Shown piece by piece: positions 1 through 9,640 of a stretch of DNA of 64,000 bases. The number at the start of each line of letters is the position of its first letter. The stretch's first letter is position 1. A program made the position numbers and the translations under genes. The notes below the pieces were generated by a model. The model had not been told where the DNA came from and searched no databases. It was given only the letters and a program-made list of their open reading frames with translations. This DNA is from Rhizobium mongolense USDA 1844 (GTDB lineage: Bacteria; Pseudomonadota; Alphaproteobacteria; Rhizobiales; Rhizobiaceae): NCBI RefSeq assembly GCF_000419765.1, contig NZ_ATTQ01000001.1, forward strand, positions 463,303 to 527,302. The letters run 5' to 3'.

Positions 1-1
1 G

Positions 2-514
2 AGGCGTGCCGGACATCACGCAGGTCCGTGGCCGACTGTATCTGTGTGGCATGGAACGCATGATCAAACAGTGCGACCGAGGAATGCAGATCAGATCGTA
101 GATCAGTGGAGCGGCGTTCACGCGACACGTAAGGAGCCGGATCGCACGGAAGTGGCCAATGGGCACCAGCACAAGCTCTGGTTCGATGCAGATGGGCGAA
201 TGGTCATCGAAACCTATTCCATCAAAGGCATGGCGCATGGCCTTCCTCTTGCAACCCAAGGCGGCTCCTCGTTCGGCCGACCGGGACCCTACATGCTTGA
301 GGCGGGGATTTCGTCAACCGCGCGCATTGCGCGCAGTTGGGGCCTCGCTTCCGATTCCGATGTCGAAGCAACAGAGTTCGCCGCTGCCGAGGGGTCTGGC
401 GATCGGAAATTGGCTGGCGCAAGAGAGCGACGAAGCCCTCAACCGGAGCTCGGCGACAGTCGGGTCGGCAAAATCATCAATGACGCGCTGCGCGTAGCCG
501 GGCTGCTTCGCTGA
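2..514 (+). CDS. PHB depolymerase-family esterase, C-terminal part (5' end outside window)
   Basis: The reading frame is open from base 2 and ends at TGA 512-514, so only the C-terminal part of the protein is present; an internal GTG at 44 is not needed as a start. The sequence resembles the C-terminal half of LpqC/PHB-depolymerase-family alpha/beta hydrolases. It has a VWHGTHDQTV segment, where these esterases carry the catalytic Asp, and GMAHG, where they carry the catalytic His; the nucleophile Ser would lie upstream of the window. Substrate (polyhydroxybutyrate, feruloyl or other esters) cannot be told from this part. The C-terminal 50 residues are low-similarity tail. Confidence 0.7.
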   Translation, partial: RRAGHHAGPWPTVSVWHGTHDQTVRPRNADQIVDQWSGVHATRKEPDRTEVANGHQHKLWFDADGRMVIETYSIKGMAHGLPLATQGGSSFGRPGPYMLEAGISSTARIARSWGLASDSDVEATEFAAAEGSGDRKLAGARERRSPQPELGDSRVGKIINDALRVAGLLR

Positions 515-796
515 CCTCCTGCCGGCAGTCCAGCAACGGCTCTTGCCTTGGCGATAGTCGCCAGTTGCCGCCGATCCATAAGTTCAACCGATGCAGCAAG
601 GCTAAGCTTGGCGCCCCATCTGGCGGTCACCTCGACGGCAGCCGGCTGAGAAAAAAAGCTTGCCCCGGCAACATCCGGCAAGCGACGTAGGGTCGGCGAT
701 TTCCGCTTCCGGCTTGGCTTGCGCCTGTCAAAAAAAATGGCACGCAGCAAGATCCTGCCGATTGCCTGCAACAGCGGCAAATGCCGGCCGGGAAAT
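515..796. other. Intergenic, convergent
   Basis: Space between the esterase stop and the methylmalonyl-CoA mutase stop, which face each other. No clear rho-independent terminator and no supported gene seen. Confidence 0.5.
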
Positions 797-2935
797 CTAC
801 TGGTTGCGCCGGATTCCCTGCATAAGATCCAGCACGGAGTTGGCGGCGTCGAGCACATGCGTGCCGGGGCCGAAAACGGCAGAAACACCGTGATCGGCCA
901 GAAACTGATAGTCCTGGCGCGGGATGACCCCGCCACAAATGACGATGACATCACCGCCGCCCTTTGCTTTCAGGATATCGACGAGCTGCGGCAGCAACGT
1001 CTTGTGGCCGGCGGCAAGCGACGAGACACCGATGACGTTGACGTTTTCGCCGATCGCCATTTGCGCCGCCTCTTCCGGCGTCTGGAAAAGCGGACCGGCA
1101 AGCACGTCAAAACCGATATCGCCGAACGCCGATGCGATCACCTTGGCGCCGCGGTCATGGCCGTCCTGGCCAAGTTTGGCAACCATGATCTTCGGCCTGC
1201 GGCCGAGCGCCGCGCTGACGTCCGACATACGGCTCTTCAGGACCGCAAGCTCCGGCTCGTCGCGATAGGCTTCGCCATAGACGTCCTTGACGACCCTTGG
1301 CGTGGCGGCGTGATCGCCGAAGGCTTTCCGCATGGCATCGGAGATCTCGCCCACGGTGGCGCGCGCACGGGTCGCCTCGACGGCCGCAGCCAGGAGATTG
1401 CCTCTTCCGCTGCGGGCGACATCGACAAGCGCAGCGAGCGTTTGGGCGACCTTGGCGCTGTCGCGCCGGCGCTTCGTCTCTTCGATACGCTTGATCTGCG
1501 CGGCTCTCACGGCGCTGTTGTCGATCTCCAGGATGTCGATCGGCTCTTCGTTCTCGAGGCGGTACTTGTTAACGCCAACGATAACCTCATCGCCCTTGTC
1601 CACCGCAGCTTGCCGCCGCGCGGCGGCTTCCTCGATCAATCTCTTCGGCAGGCCCTCGTTGACTGCGCGTGTCATGCCGCCAATGGCCTCGACCTCCTCG
1701 ATCAGAGCCCATGCCTTTTCTGCCAGTTCCTGCGTCAGGCTCTCGACATAATAGGAGCCGGCGAGCGGGTCGACGACCCTCGTGACACCTGTCTCATGGC
1801 TCAGGATGAGTTGCGTGTTACGGGCGATGCGCGCGGAAAATTCCGTCGGCAGCGCGATCGCCTCGTCGAAGGAATTGGTGTGCAGCGACTGCGTGCCACC
1901 CAGCACCGCCGACATCGCTTCGAAGGCAGTGCGGATGATATTGTTATAGGGATCCTGCTCCTGCAGCGACACACCCGAGGTCTGGCAATGGGTGCGCAGC
2001 ATCAACGAGGACGATTTCTTCGGCGAAAACTCCTCCATGATCCGCGCCCAGAGCAGCCGGGCCGCGCGCAGCTTCGCCGCCTCCATGAAGAAGTTCATGC
2101 CGATCCCAAAGAAGAAGGAAAGCCGTCCGGCAAAGTCGTCGACATTGAGGCCTTTGGCGATTGCGGCGCGCACATATTCGCGGCCATCAGCCAGCGTGAA
2201 GGCAAGCTCCTGCACCAGTGTCGCACCCGCCTCCTGCATGTGGTAGCCGGAGATCGAGATCGAATTGAACTTCGGCATTTCCGTCGCCGTATACGCAATG
2301 ATGTCCGCGACGATCCGCATCGAAGGTTCAGGCGGATAAATATAGGTGTTGCGGACCATGAACTCCTTGAGAATGTCATTCTGTATGGTGCCGGAAAGCT
2401 CGCCCCTCAAGCAGCCCTGCTCCTCGCCTGCGACGATGAAGGAGGCAAGGATCGGAATGACCGCGCCGTTCATGGTCATCGACACGGACATCTCGTTTAA
2501 CGGAATGCCGTCAAAGAGGATCTTCATGTCTTCGACCGAGTCGATTGCGACACCGGCCTTGCCGACGTCACCTTCGACGCGCGGATGGTCGCTGTCATAG
2601 CCGCGATGGGTGGCGAGATCGAAGGCGACGGAGAGGCCCTTCTGGCCAGCGGCGAGATTGCGACGGTAAAAGGCGTTGGATTCTTCGGCCGTCGAAAAAC
2701 CGGCATACTGGCGGATCGTCCAGGGCCTGCCGGCATACATCGTCGCACGCGGCCCCCGGACGAATGGTGCAAATCCCGGAAGGGAGTCGAGATGCCCCGC
2801 CCCTTCGATATCGGCGGCCGTGTAAAGCGGCTTGACGTCGATGCCTTCCGGGGTGTGCCAGGTCAGCGTCTCAGGCTGAGCGCGCAGCTCCTTCTCCGCC
2901 AATGCCGCCCAATCCGCGGTCGTTTTCTTGGCCAT
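797..2935 (-). CDS. scpA: Methylmalonyl-CoA mutase (large subunit)
   Basis: Converts (R)-methylmalonyl-CoA to succinyl-CoA using adenosylcobalamin, in propionyl-CoA breakdown. The 712-residue protein has the single-chain length typical of MCM: an N-terminal TIM-barrel with the [15 protein letters not shown] substrate-binding segment, then a C-terminal Rossmann-like B12 domain with the DGHDRG motif (about residues 591-596) that supplies the cobalt-ligating His. ATG at 2935 is preceded by GGAGGAAA at good spacing; an in-frame ATG 13 codons upstream has no such site. Rhizobia also call this gene bhbA. It stands alone, with a transporter operon upstream on the same strand. Confidence 0.96.
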   Translation of the reverse strand: MAKKTTADWAALAEKELRAQPETLTWHTPEGIDVKPLYTAADIEGAGHLDSLPGFAPFVRGPRATMYAGRPWTIRQYAGFSTAEESNAFYRRNLAAGQKGLSVAFDLATHRGYDSDHPRVEGDVGKAGVAIDSVEDMKILFDGIPLNEMSVSMTMNGAVIPILASFIVAGEEQGCLRGELSGTIQNDILKEFMVRNTYIYPPEPSMRIVADIIAYTATEMPKFNSISISGYHMQEAGATLVQELAFTLADGREYVRAAIAKGLNVDDFAGRLSFFFGIGMNFFMEAAKLRAARLLWARIMEEFSPKKSSSLMLRTHCQTSGVSLQEQDPYNNIIRTAFEAMSAVLGGTQSLHTNSFDEAIALPTEFSARIARNTQLILSHETGVTRVVDPLAGSYYVESLTQELAEKAWALIEEVEAIGGMTRAVNEGLPKRLIEEAAARRQAAVDKGDEVIVGVNKYRLENEEPIDILEIDNSAVRAAQIKRIEETKRRRDSAKVAQTLAALVDVARSGRGNLLAAAVEATRARATVGEISDAMRKAFGDHAATPRVVKDVYGEAYRDEPELAVLKSRMSDVSAALGRRPKIMVAKLGQDGHDRGAKVIASAFGDIGFDVLAGPLFQTPEEAAQMAIGENVNVIGVSSLAAGHKTLLPQLVDILKAKGGGDVIVICGGVIPRQDYQFLADHGVSAVFGPGTHVLDAANSVLDLMQGIRRNQ

Positions 2936-3051
2936 GTTTTCCTCCGGCATTTCCATTTGGCCGCACGCTATCACTCGAACCGCATAGGGCGCGATAGGGC
3001 CTTAGGATAATTTACGCAGGAAACTGGCGATTTCCATGTCCAGCGTGGCGC

Positions 3052-3825
3052 CTATCGCGCCTGTATCGGCCGCCAGCGCAGCAGGTAGGATTCAAGCGCA
3101 TAGGCGAGACGGTTGAGCGAGAAGCCGACAAGACCGAGAACGAACACGCCGACCATGACAAGGGCCATGTCGAAACGCTCGCGGCCGGCGATGACCAGCC
3201 CGCCGATGCCCGGGCCGACGGCGAGGAAATATTCAGCACCCACCGTCGCAAGCCAGGCGTAGATCAGCCCGAGATGCACGCCGGTGGCAATCGACGGCAT
3301 GGCCGACGGCAGATGGATGCGCAGGATACGCTGACGGGTCGTGAATTTCAGGGCGCGGCCGACTTCAATGAGATCGGCGGGAGCGCTGCGCATTCCTTCA
3401 TAGGTGTTGAGCACAATCGGGATGAAGGCGGCAAGTGCCACGAAGACGATCTTCGCCTGCTCGCCGAAGCCGAACCAGATGGAGATGAGCGGGATCCACG
3501 CAAGCAGCGAGATCTGTTTCAGGCCGTTGAAGGTGGGTGAGATCAGCCGGTCGGCGGGGCGCGAGAGCGCAAGCAGCGTTGCCAACGCGATGCCTAGGAC
3601 GGTGCCGATCCCGAAACCGGCGATATTGCGCATCAAAGAAAAGCCGAGTTCGGCAAAGAGGCCGTTGTCGAAAATCTCACGCTTGGCCGTCAGCGCCACG
3701 TCTTTAAGAGAAGGCAGGAACCGCGGGTCGGCAAGGCCAGTGCGGGCCGATACCTCCCATGCAACGAGAAGAAGGACCGGCAGTGTGATGCCGCGGCGGA
3801 AGCGGGTGGAGAGTGCCAACGTCAT
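3052..3825 (-). CDS. ABC transporter permease, SsuC/TauC type (second permease)
   Basis: Inner-membrane permease of 257 residues with about six hydrophobic segments and the EAA-type cytoplasmic loop near 'VGRALKFTTRQRILRIHLP'. It belongs to the nitrate/sulfonate/taurine permease family. ATG at 3825 follows the upstream permease stop by one base, so the two are translationally coupled. It is the last gene of an operon of monooxygenase, ATPase, binding protein, permease, permease. Two different permeases with one ATPase suggest a heterodimeric channel, where SsuABC normally has a homodimer. Confidence 0.9.
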   Translation of the reverse strand: MTLALSTRFRRGITLPVLLLVAWEVSARTGLADPRFLPSLKDVALTAKREIFDNGLFAELGFSLMRNIAGFGIGTVLGIALATLLALSRPADRLISPTFNGLKQISLLAWIPLISIWFGFGEQAKIVFVALAAFIPIVLNTYEGMRSAPADLIEVGRALKFTTRQRILRIHLPSAMPSIATGVHLGLIYAWLATVGAEYFLAVGPGIGGLVIAGRERFDMALVMVGVFVLGLVGFSLNRLAYALESYLLRWRPIQAR

Positions 3826-3826
3826 G

Positions 3827-4645
3827 TCATATGTCCTGACGTTTCCAGCGCTGGATCAGCATTTCGGTGCGATCCAAGCCCTTGTCCATGGCAAAGCCGA
3901 CGAAGCCGATGACAATCATGGCAACGATGACCGTATCGAGCCAGAACATCTGCCGGCCCCAGACGAGCAGATAGCCAAGTCCTTCGGACGAAGCGAGCAG
4001 TTCGACCCCGACAAGCGAGGTCCAGGAATGGGTTAGACCGTAACGGACGCCCGTAAAGATCGAGGGGACGGCGCCCGGGAGCACGATCAGCCGCAATCTC
4101 TGCCAGCGGCTGAAACACAGCGCTTCGCCGACCTCGACGTATTTTGGCGATACGCCGCGGATGCCGGAAAATGTATTCAGCGTCATCGGCACAAGCGCTC
4201 CCTTGGCGATGATGATGATCTTCAGCGTTTCGCCGATGCCGACAAAAAGCATCAGCAACGGGATCCAGCCGAGCGTCGGGATTTGCGCAAAGGCAAGGAA
4301 GAGCGGCTTGACATAGTCCTCGATTTTCTGCGACAGGCCGATCGCGATACCGAGGCAAAGCCCGGCCGCGGAACCTATTGCAAAACCGATCACCACACGG
4401 CGAAGGCTGACGCCGGCGTGAAAGAGAAGTTCGCGGCTTGCGATCATGTCGCGTGCCGTCTCATAGACGAAGAAAGGCGGCGGTAGGATTTGTTCTGCAA
4501 GCCAGCCCTTTGCCGAGGCCACCCACCAGAGGCCAAGAAGCGCGGCTGGCAGGACCAGACCGGAGAGGCCGACGACGGCGCGACTTCGCCGTCGTTGGGC
4601 CATGCGAATGCCGGCATCGCCGGCGGCCTCGAACATTGCAGCCAT
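3827..4645 (-). CDS. ABC transporter permease, SsuC type (first permease)
   Basis: Inner-membrane permease of 272 residues in the sulfonate/nitrate/taurine family, with an Arg-rich cytoplasmic N-terminus, about six membrane segments and an EAA loop near 'VGEALCFSRWQRLRLIVLPG'. The start at 4645 is chosen because GGAGA lies 6-7 bases upstream and it begins 22 bases after the binding-protein stop; longer in-frame starts would overlap that gene. Paralogous to the next permease but clearly diverged from it. Confidence 0.9.
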   Translation of the reverse strand: MAAMFEAAGDAGIRMAQRRRSRAVVGLSGLVLPAALLGLWWVASAKGWLAEQILPPPFFVYETARDMIASRELLFHAGVSLRRVVIGFAIGSAAGLCLGIAIGLSQKIEDYVKPLFLAFAQIPTLGWIPLLMLFVGIGETLKIIIIAKGALVPMTLNTFSGIRGVSPKYVEVGEALCFSRWQRLRLIVLPGAVPSIFTGVRYGLTHSWTSLVGVELLASSEGLGYLLVWGRQMFWLDTVIVAMIVIGFVGFAMDKGLDRTEMLIQRWKRQDI

Positions 4646-4667
4646 GCCCGTCTCCGTTTGCCTCAGC

Positions 4668-5732
4668 CTACGATGCGTGAGGTTTTCCATCCGCGCCGTA
4701 AGATTGCCAGAAATTCTTGAGGCCGAGCCGTTCGATCGCACTGTTCAAGTATTTCGGCTCGAACCAGCCGTTGAGATCGACATCGCGGCGGATGAGACCG
4801 AACGCCTTGCCCTTTACCGCCTGCTCCTTGTACTGCGACACCAGCAGGTCATCGATGAGTGGCGAGTTGCGGTAAGCCAGCGTGTCGTTGCTGAAATATT
4901 CCTCCAGGATCGGAACCGGCGTGCCGGACTTGTGCCAGAGTTCGAAGAGCGCGGGACGATTTTGCTCGTCGGACGACCATTTCGCCGCCTTGACGAAGGC
5001 ATCGACGACGCGCTGCGTGATTTCCGGATGCGCCTCGATGAAGGCTTGGCGGCCGATCACGCCTGCATTGCGACCGAAGCGGGGATCATCGCCCTTGGTC
5101 GTGTAGATGATGTCGGCTGCACCCTTGGCCGCCAGGTTGATGAGCTGCGTGTCGCCGAAGGCTGCATCGATGTCCTTGCTCGTCAGCGCAGCGACCGTTC
5201 CGGCACTGTCGAGATTGACGACCTGCACGTCGCGCTCATTCAGTCCGTGAGCCGCAAGCACCTTGATGGCGGCAAGATGACCATTCGTGCCGCGCTGCAG
5301 CGCGATCTTGCGTCCCTTCAGGTCCTCGATCCTCGTGATGCCGGAGGCCTTTGCGGCAGCAAGATAGAGTGGCTTGCGGGCACCGCTTGCCAGCAGGTAC
5401 CTGGTCTTCAAGCCGGTTGCCCGCCCGATCAGCGAGGGCAGGTCGCCCTGGTAGGCGAAATCGAGCTGGTCGTTGGCAAAGCCTTCATTGACCGCCGGGC
5501 CGGCGCCCTTGAAGAATGTCCATTCGATCTTGATATTCGGATCGTTTGCGAATTCCTTCTCCAGGTATTCACCAGCGCGCGCCGTGGCCGCCGATGTGCC
5601 CTCCGAGTAAGGCCGGTTATCGACGCCGATTGCCGCATAGCCGACATGAATGACGAGCGGCTCCTCAGCTAGCGCACCAGTGAAGAGGCCAAGTGCAAGC
5701 GCAATGCCTGCGGCAAGGGATGCAAGTTTCAT
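4668..5732 (-). CDS. ABC transporter substrate-binding protein, SsuA/TauA-like
   Basis: Periplasmic binding protein of 354 residues with a clear signal peptide (MKLASLAAGIALALGLFTGA, cleavage near ALA-EE). The core, with 'DLKGRKIALQRGTNGH' and 'GTVAALTSKDIDAAFG', is typical of NMT1/SsuA-like proteins binding aliphatic sulfonates, taurine or related anions. The ATG at 5732 follows GGAGAG; a start seven codons upstream would put charged residues before the signal peptide and is less likely. The ligand cannot be fixed from sequence, but the adjacent flavin monooxygenase points to an organosulfur or similar small organic compound. Confidence 0.9.
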   Translation of the reverse strand: MKLASLAAGIALALGLFTGALAEEPLVIHVGYAAIGVDNRPYSEGTSAATARAGEYLEKEFANDPNIKIEWTFFKGAGPAVNEGFANDQLDFAYQGDLPSLIGRATGLKTRYLLASGARKPLYLAAAKASGITRIEDLKGRKIALQRGTNGHLAAIKVLAAHGLNERDVQVVNLDSAGTVAALTSKDIDAAFGDTQLINLAAKGAADIIYTTKGDDPRFGRNAGVIGRQAFIEAHPEITQRVVDAFVKAAKWSSDEQNRPALFELWHKSGTPVPILEEYFSNDTLAYRNSPLIDDLLVSQYKEQAVKGKAFGLIRRDVDLNGWFEPKYLNSAIERLGLKNFWQSYGADGKPHAS

Positions 5733-5755
5733 AATTTCTCTCCGTTTCGACAAAT

Positions 5756-6598
5756 TTAGCCGGCCGCGGCAATGGCGGGACGCAGTCCAGCCACCTTGGG
5801 GGCCCTGGGGGGAACACCGGGGCTTTGCTGTGGGCCAGCCTTCGTCGTGATGCTGAGGCTTTCGAGCACGCGGTTGCGGACTTTAGAAAGTGCTGCCGAG
5901 GTCCGGTCGCGCGGTCGCGGCAGATCGACAGGCACAATCTCGCGGATGCGGCCGGGGCGTGGCGACATCACGACGACGCGGTCGCCGAGATAGGCCGCCT
6001 CCTCGACATCATGGGTGACGAGGATCATCGTGATGCGCTCCCTGGCCCAGATTTCCTGAAGCTCGTCCTGCAGCCGCGTCTTGGTGATGGCGTCCAGCGC
6101 GCCAAAGGGCTCATCGAGGAAAAGCACGTTCGGCCGGTTGACAAGCCCGCGGGCAATGCCTGCGCGCTGGGCCATGCCGCCCGACAGCTGGTGCGGATAG
6201 GCATCGGCGAAGGCCGACAGGCCGACCAGCTCCAGATGCTCCTCGACGAGACGCTTCTTTTCCGCCTTGCCAAGGCCGGCGTTCTCAAGCCCGAGCGCAA
6301 CATTGCGGCCGACGGTCAGCCAGGGAAACAGCCGTGGCTCCTGGAAGACGATGCCGCGATTAAGACTGGGACCGGTTACTCTTTTTCCGGCATGGGTGAT
6401 CGAGCCGTCGTAAGCCGTATCGAGTCCGGCGCCAAGGCGCAGCAGCGTCGATTTTCCGCAGCCGCTGGCGCCGACGATCGTCACGAATTCACCTTCTGCG
6501 ACATCAAGGCTGATATCGTCGAGTGCGGTGAGCTTGTTGCCGTTCACCTGGAAGTCGCGGGTGACGCTGCGGATTTCGAGAAGGGTCGAACTGGTCAT
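5756..6598 (-). CDS. ABC transporter ATP-binding protein, SsuB/TauB-like
   Basis: Cytoplasmic ATPase of 280 residues energising the downstream permeases. Visible motifs are Walker A GASGCGKST near residue 40, signature LSGGMAQR, Walker B VLFLDEP and the switch His in 'LVTHDVEEA'. The C-terminal 25-30 residues (PGVPPRAPKVAG) are a Pro/Ala-rich extension not needed for catalysis. It lies 14 bases after the monooxygenase and 23 bases before the binding protein, so it is part of one operon. Confidence 0.93.
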   Translation of the reverse strand: MTSSTLLEIRSVTRDFQVNGNKLTALDDISLDVAEGEFVTIVGASGCGKSTLLRLGAGLDTAYDGSITHAGKRVTGPSLNRGIVFQEPRLFPWLTVGRNVALGLENAGLGKAEKKRLVEEHLELVGLSAFADAYPHQLSGGMAQRAGIARGLVNRPNVLFLDEPFGALDAITKTRLQDELQEIWARERITMILVTHDVEEAAYLGDRVVVMSPRPGRIREIVPVDLPRPRDRTSAALSKVRNRVLESLSITTKAGPQQSPGVPPRAPKVAGLRPAIAAAG

Positions 6599-6612
6599 GT
6601 TGCTTCCTCCCC

Positions 6613-7968
6613 CTATTCGGCAGCGATCTGAGCACGGGCCGGATGGCGCGGCACCCCGAGCCCGAGATTTTCACGAAGCGTCCGGCCTTCGTAGTCGCTG
6701 CGGAAAAGGCCGCGGCGGCGAAGCTCCGGCAGGACATGCTCGATGAAATCGTAAAGGCCGACCGGCAGATGCGGCGGCATGATGTTGAAGCCGTCGGCAG
6801 CACCCGTCGTGAACCACTCCTCCATCTTGTCGGCAATCTGCACCGGTGTTCCGACGACCTGGTAATGACCGCGGGCGCCGGCGATGCGCAGATAAAGGTC
6901 GCGGATGGTCAGGTTCTCGCGGCGCGCAAGATCGAGCAGCAATTTCTGGCGGCTCTTGCTGCTATTGGTTTCGGGAAGCTCCGGCACTGGGCCGTCCAGC
7001 GGATATTGCGACAGATCGATCGGGCCTGCCATGCCCGCGAGCATCGACAGCCCGACGGCCGGGTGGATGAGGTCCTGGATCTGTTGAAACTTGTCCTGCG
7101 CCTCCTGCTCGGTTCGCCCGACGACTGGGAAGATGCCGGGCATGACTTTCAGATCGTCGCGGTCGCGGCCGTATTTTGCGAGCCTGCCCTTGAGGTCCGC
7201 ATAGAAGGCGCGCGCATCCTCGGTCGTCTGGTGGGCGGTGAAGACCACGTCCGCGGTGCGGGCGGCAAGTTCCTTGCCGGGCTCGGAAGAGCCTGCCTGA
7301 ACCAGCACCGGATGTCCCTGCGGCGCACGGGCAACGTTCAGCGGCCCGCGGACTTTGAAATACTTGCCCTTGTGATTGAGGATATGCTGCTTGTCGGGGT
7401 CGAAATAGATGCCGCTTTCCTTGTCGCGAGGGAAGGCATCTTCCTCCCAGGTATCCCAAAGGCCGCGAACCACGTCGGCGAATTCCTCGGCGCGTTCGTA
7501 GCGTTCTGCATGGGCATAGTGCTCGTCGCGGCCGAAATTATGGGCCTCATGTTCGCTCGACGAAGTAACGAGGTTCCAGCCCGCCCGACCGCCGCTGATG
7601 TGATCGAGGGAGGCAAATTTGCGGGCGATATGATAAGGCTCGTTGTAGGACGTGGAGGCGGTTGCCACAAAACCGATATTGCTGGTTACGGCGGAAAGTG
7701 CCGAAAGAAGGGTGATCGGTTCGAACTGCGCGACGTAGCGGATGGCGGTGCGGCTCAGCGCTTCGATGTCCGTGCCGCGGGTACCGACACCATCCGCCAT
7801 GAAGATGAGATCGAATTTTGCAGCTTCGGCAGCCTGCGCAAGCGCGACATAATGGGCGAAGTTGGAGCCGGCATCGGCTTGCGCATCGGGATGGCGCCAG
7901 GCGGCGACATGGTGGCCGGTCGGATAGAGAAAGGCTCCAAGCTTGAGCTCTCGGCGAGTGTCGGTCAT
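6613..7968 (-). CDS. LLM-class flavin-dependent monooxygenase, NtaA/SnaA/DszA family
   Basis: A 451-residue FMNH2-dependent monooxygenase of the bacterial-luciferase fold. The long form, with 'LGAFLYPTGHHVAAWRHPDA' at the N-terminus and 'YNEPYHIARKFASLDHISGG' in the core, fits the NtaA/SnaA/DszA (nitrilotriacetate, pristinamycin, dibenzothiophene) branch rather than SsuD. These enzymes need reduced flavin from a separate reductase; none is in the operon. ATG at 7968 is preceded by GAGGAA. As first gene of the operon it probably oxidises the compound the transporter brings in, giving sulfite, amine or similar. That substrate link is inferred from position. Confidence 0.88.
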   Translation of the reverse strand: MTDTRRELKLGAFLYPTGHHVAAWRHPDAQADAGSNFAHYVALAQAAEAAKFDLIFMADGVGTRGTDIEALSRTAIRYVAQFEPITLLSALSAVTSNIGFVATASTSYNEPYHIARKFASLDHISGGRAGWNLVTSSSEHEAHNFGRDEHYAHAERYERAEEFADVVRGLWDTWEEDAFPRDKESGIYFDPDKQHILNHKGKYFKVRGPLNVARAPQGHPVLVQAGSSEPGKELAARTADVVFTAHQTTEDARAFYADLKGRLAKYGRDRDDLKVMPGIFPVVGRTEQEAQDKFQQIQDLIHPAVGLSMLAGMAGPIDLSQYPLDGPVPELPETNSSKSRQKLLLDLARRENLTIRDLYLRIAGARGHYQVVGTPVQIADKMEEWFTTGAADGFNIMPPHLPVGLYDFIEHVLPELRRRGLFRSDYEGRTLRENLGLGVPRHPARAQIAAE

Positions 7969-8023
7969 GTTGCATTCCTCGGCAATGGCGATCCGCAAAG
8001 CCTAGCAACAATAACTATAATCC

Positions 8024-8041
8024 ATAGAAATAGTATTCTAT
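8024..8041. promoter_or_regulatory. AT-rich inverted repeat upstream of the monooxygenase operon
   Basis: ATAGAA-N6-TTCTAT, perfect 6-bp arms, about 55 bases upstream of the monooxygenase ATG in the only AT-rich stretch of the region. It sits where a promoter or operator is expected. The half-sites do not let me name the regulator; CysB/Cbl-type control would be usual for sulfonate operons, but that is only an expectation. Confidence 0.4.
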
Positions 8042-8122
8042 TACGGTTCGATCCGGGAAATTAAATCTCTAGGCCTTTCAACCGGAGCGGGAAAAGCATT
8101 GCGGTCGAGTTCGGGGGCCGGG

Positions 8123-9325
8123 TCAGATGGCCTTGTGCCTCGGGATGCGCGGCAGAAAGACCGTGAGCAGGCCAAGCAGCGGCAAATACGAGCAGATCCG
8201 ATAGACGAACTCAATGCCGTGACTGTCGGCGAAATCGCCGAGGAAGGCAGCACCCAGTCCCCCCGCCCCGAAGGCGAAGCCAAAGAAGACGCCGGCGATC
8301 AGGCCGACGCGACCGGGCACCAGTTCCTGCGCGAAGACGACGATCGCCGAGAACGCAGAGGCAAAGACAAGGCCGATGACGACACTGAGGATGCCGGTCC
8401 AGAAGAGGTTTGCATAAGGCAGTAGCAATGCGAAGGGAATAACCCCAAGGATCGAGAACCAGATTACGAAACGGGAACCGAAGCGATCGCCGATCGGCCC
8501 GCCGAGGAAGGTGCCGACGGCGACCGAACCGAGGAAGAGGAACAACATCAGTTGGGCCTGCTGCACATCGAGCTGGAACCTGTCGATGACGTAGAATGTG
8601 AAGTAGCTTGACACGCTCGCCATGTAGACGTTCTTCGTCGCCGTCAGCAAGACGAGAATGATGAGCGCAATGATCACCTTGTTCTGCGGCAAGGGCAGCG
8701 CACGGCTCACCGCAGGCTTTCCGGCATTCTGCCGGCGGTGACTCATGAACCAGTTGCCGACCCAGCCGAGCACGACGATGCCGATCATCGCGATGGCGGA
8801 GAGCCAGGAGACGCTGTGCTGGCCGAGCGGCAGTACGACGAAGGCGGCAATCAGCGGCCCAATGGCCTGGCCGGCATTGCCGCCGACCTGGAAGAAGGAT
8901 TGCGCAAAGCCGTGACGGCCGCCGGAGGCAAGACGCGCAACGCGCGAGGATTCCGGGTGAAAGACGGCCGAACCAAAACCAATGAGGCTCGCAGCCACCA
9001 GCAGCATTTCGAAACTTGCGGCGTTGCCGAGCAGGATCAGGCCGCAAAAGGTGCTGGCCATGCCGACCGGCAGAGAATAAGGCATTGGCCAGCGGTCTGT
9101 GACGATCCCCACAAAGGGCTGCAACAGGGAAGCCGTGACCTGGAACGTCATCGTCAGAAGTCCGATCTGGACGAAATCGAGATCGTAGTTTGCCTTGAAT
9201 AGCGGATAAAGCGAGGAAAGCAGCGACTGCATGATGTCGTTCAGCATATGGCAGAAGCTGACAGCCACGAGGATGGACATCGTCGTCTTCTCGAAACGGG
9301 GGGAAGTCTCGCTCAATACGGCCAT
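8123..9325 (-). CDS. MFS transporter, fosmidomycin-resistance (Fsr) type
   Basis: A 400-residue inner-membrane protein with about 12 hydrophobic segments. The N-terminus (SFCHMLNDIMQSLLSSLYP) and 'GFGSAVFHPESSRVARLASGG' are characteristic of the Fsr branch of the major facilitator superfamily, which exports fosmidomycin and probably other small molecules. The third codon of the frame (ATG 9325) is preferred because AGGAG lies eight bases upstream of it. It is separated from the monooxygenase operon by about 150 bases. True physiological substrate unknown. Confidence 0.88.
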   Translation of the reverse strand: MAVLSETSPRFEKTTMSILVAVSFCHMLNDIMQSLLSSLYPLFKANYDLDFVQIGLLTMTFQVTASLLQPFVGIVTDRWPMPYSLPVGMASTFCGLILLGNAASFEMLLVAASLIGFGSAVFHPESSRVARLASGGRHGFAQSFFQVGGNAGQAIGPLIAAFVVLPLGQHSVSWLSAIAMIGIVVLGWVGNWFMSHRRQNAGKPAVSRALPLPQNKVIIALIILVLLTATKNVYMASVSSYFTFYVIDRFQLDVQQAQLMLFLFLGSVAVGTFLGGPIGDRFGSRFVIWFSILGVIPFALLLPYANLFWTGILSVVIGLVFASAFSAIVVFAQELVPGRVGLIAGVFFGFAFGAGGLGAAFLGDFADSHGIEFVYRICSYLPLLGLLTVFLPRIPRHKAI

Positions 9326-9640
9326 AGGCATGTCTCCTGCGGACCGCTGCGCGTGCCGCCGATCACTTATTCATCAGATGAATCCGGCGACTGGAGCCTT
9401 GGGGAAGCTCCGGCGCCGCAAGCAGAGCATCTACCGCAACTTGCGCGTCAGTTACAGCCCAGTTTTCCCAAGTTTGGTACGCTGATGCTTTAATTTCGCT
9501 GGAACGCCTGTATTGCTGCACGAATGATTCCGCCACAAGAAAGTACCAATTGAATTTTCCTATGTGCTCATACACTATCATTCTGCCCGAAATCCCGCCT
9601 CGAAAGGGCGCCCCGTCAACACAGTCCATGGAACCCAAAA
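9326..9640. other. Intergenic, divergent (fsr-like / XRE gene)
   Basis: About 315 bases between divergent genes, somewhat AT-rich near 9480-9590. It should hold both promoters. No gene or strong palindrome recognised. Confidence 0.4.

Noticed and set aside
719..2500. Long plus-strand open frame opposite methylmalonyl-CoA mutase
   Set aside because: Antisense shadow of a highly conserved gene in GC-rich DNA; no family resemblance and no ribosome site.
6643..8064. Plus-strand frame opposite the flavin monooxygenase
   Set aside because: Shadow frame; the minus strand has clear family motifs and a proper start.
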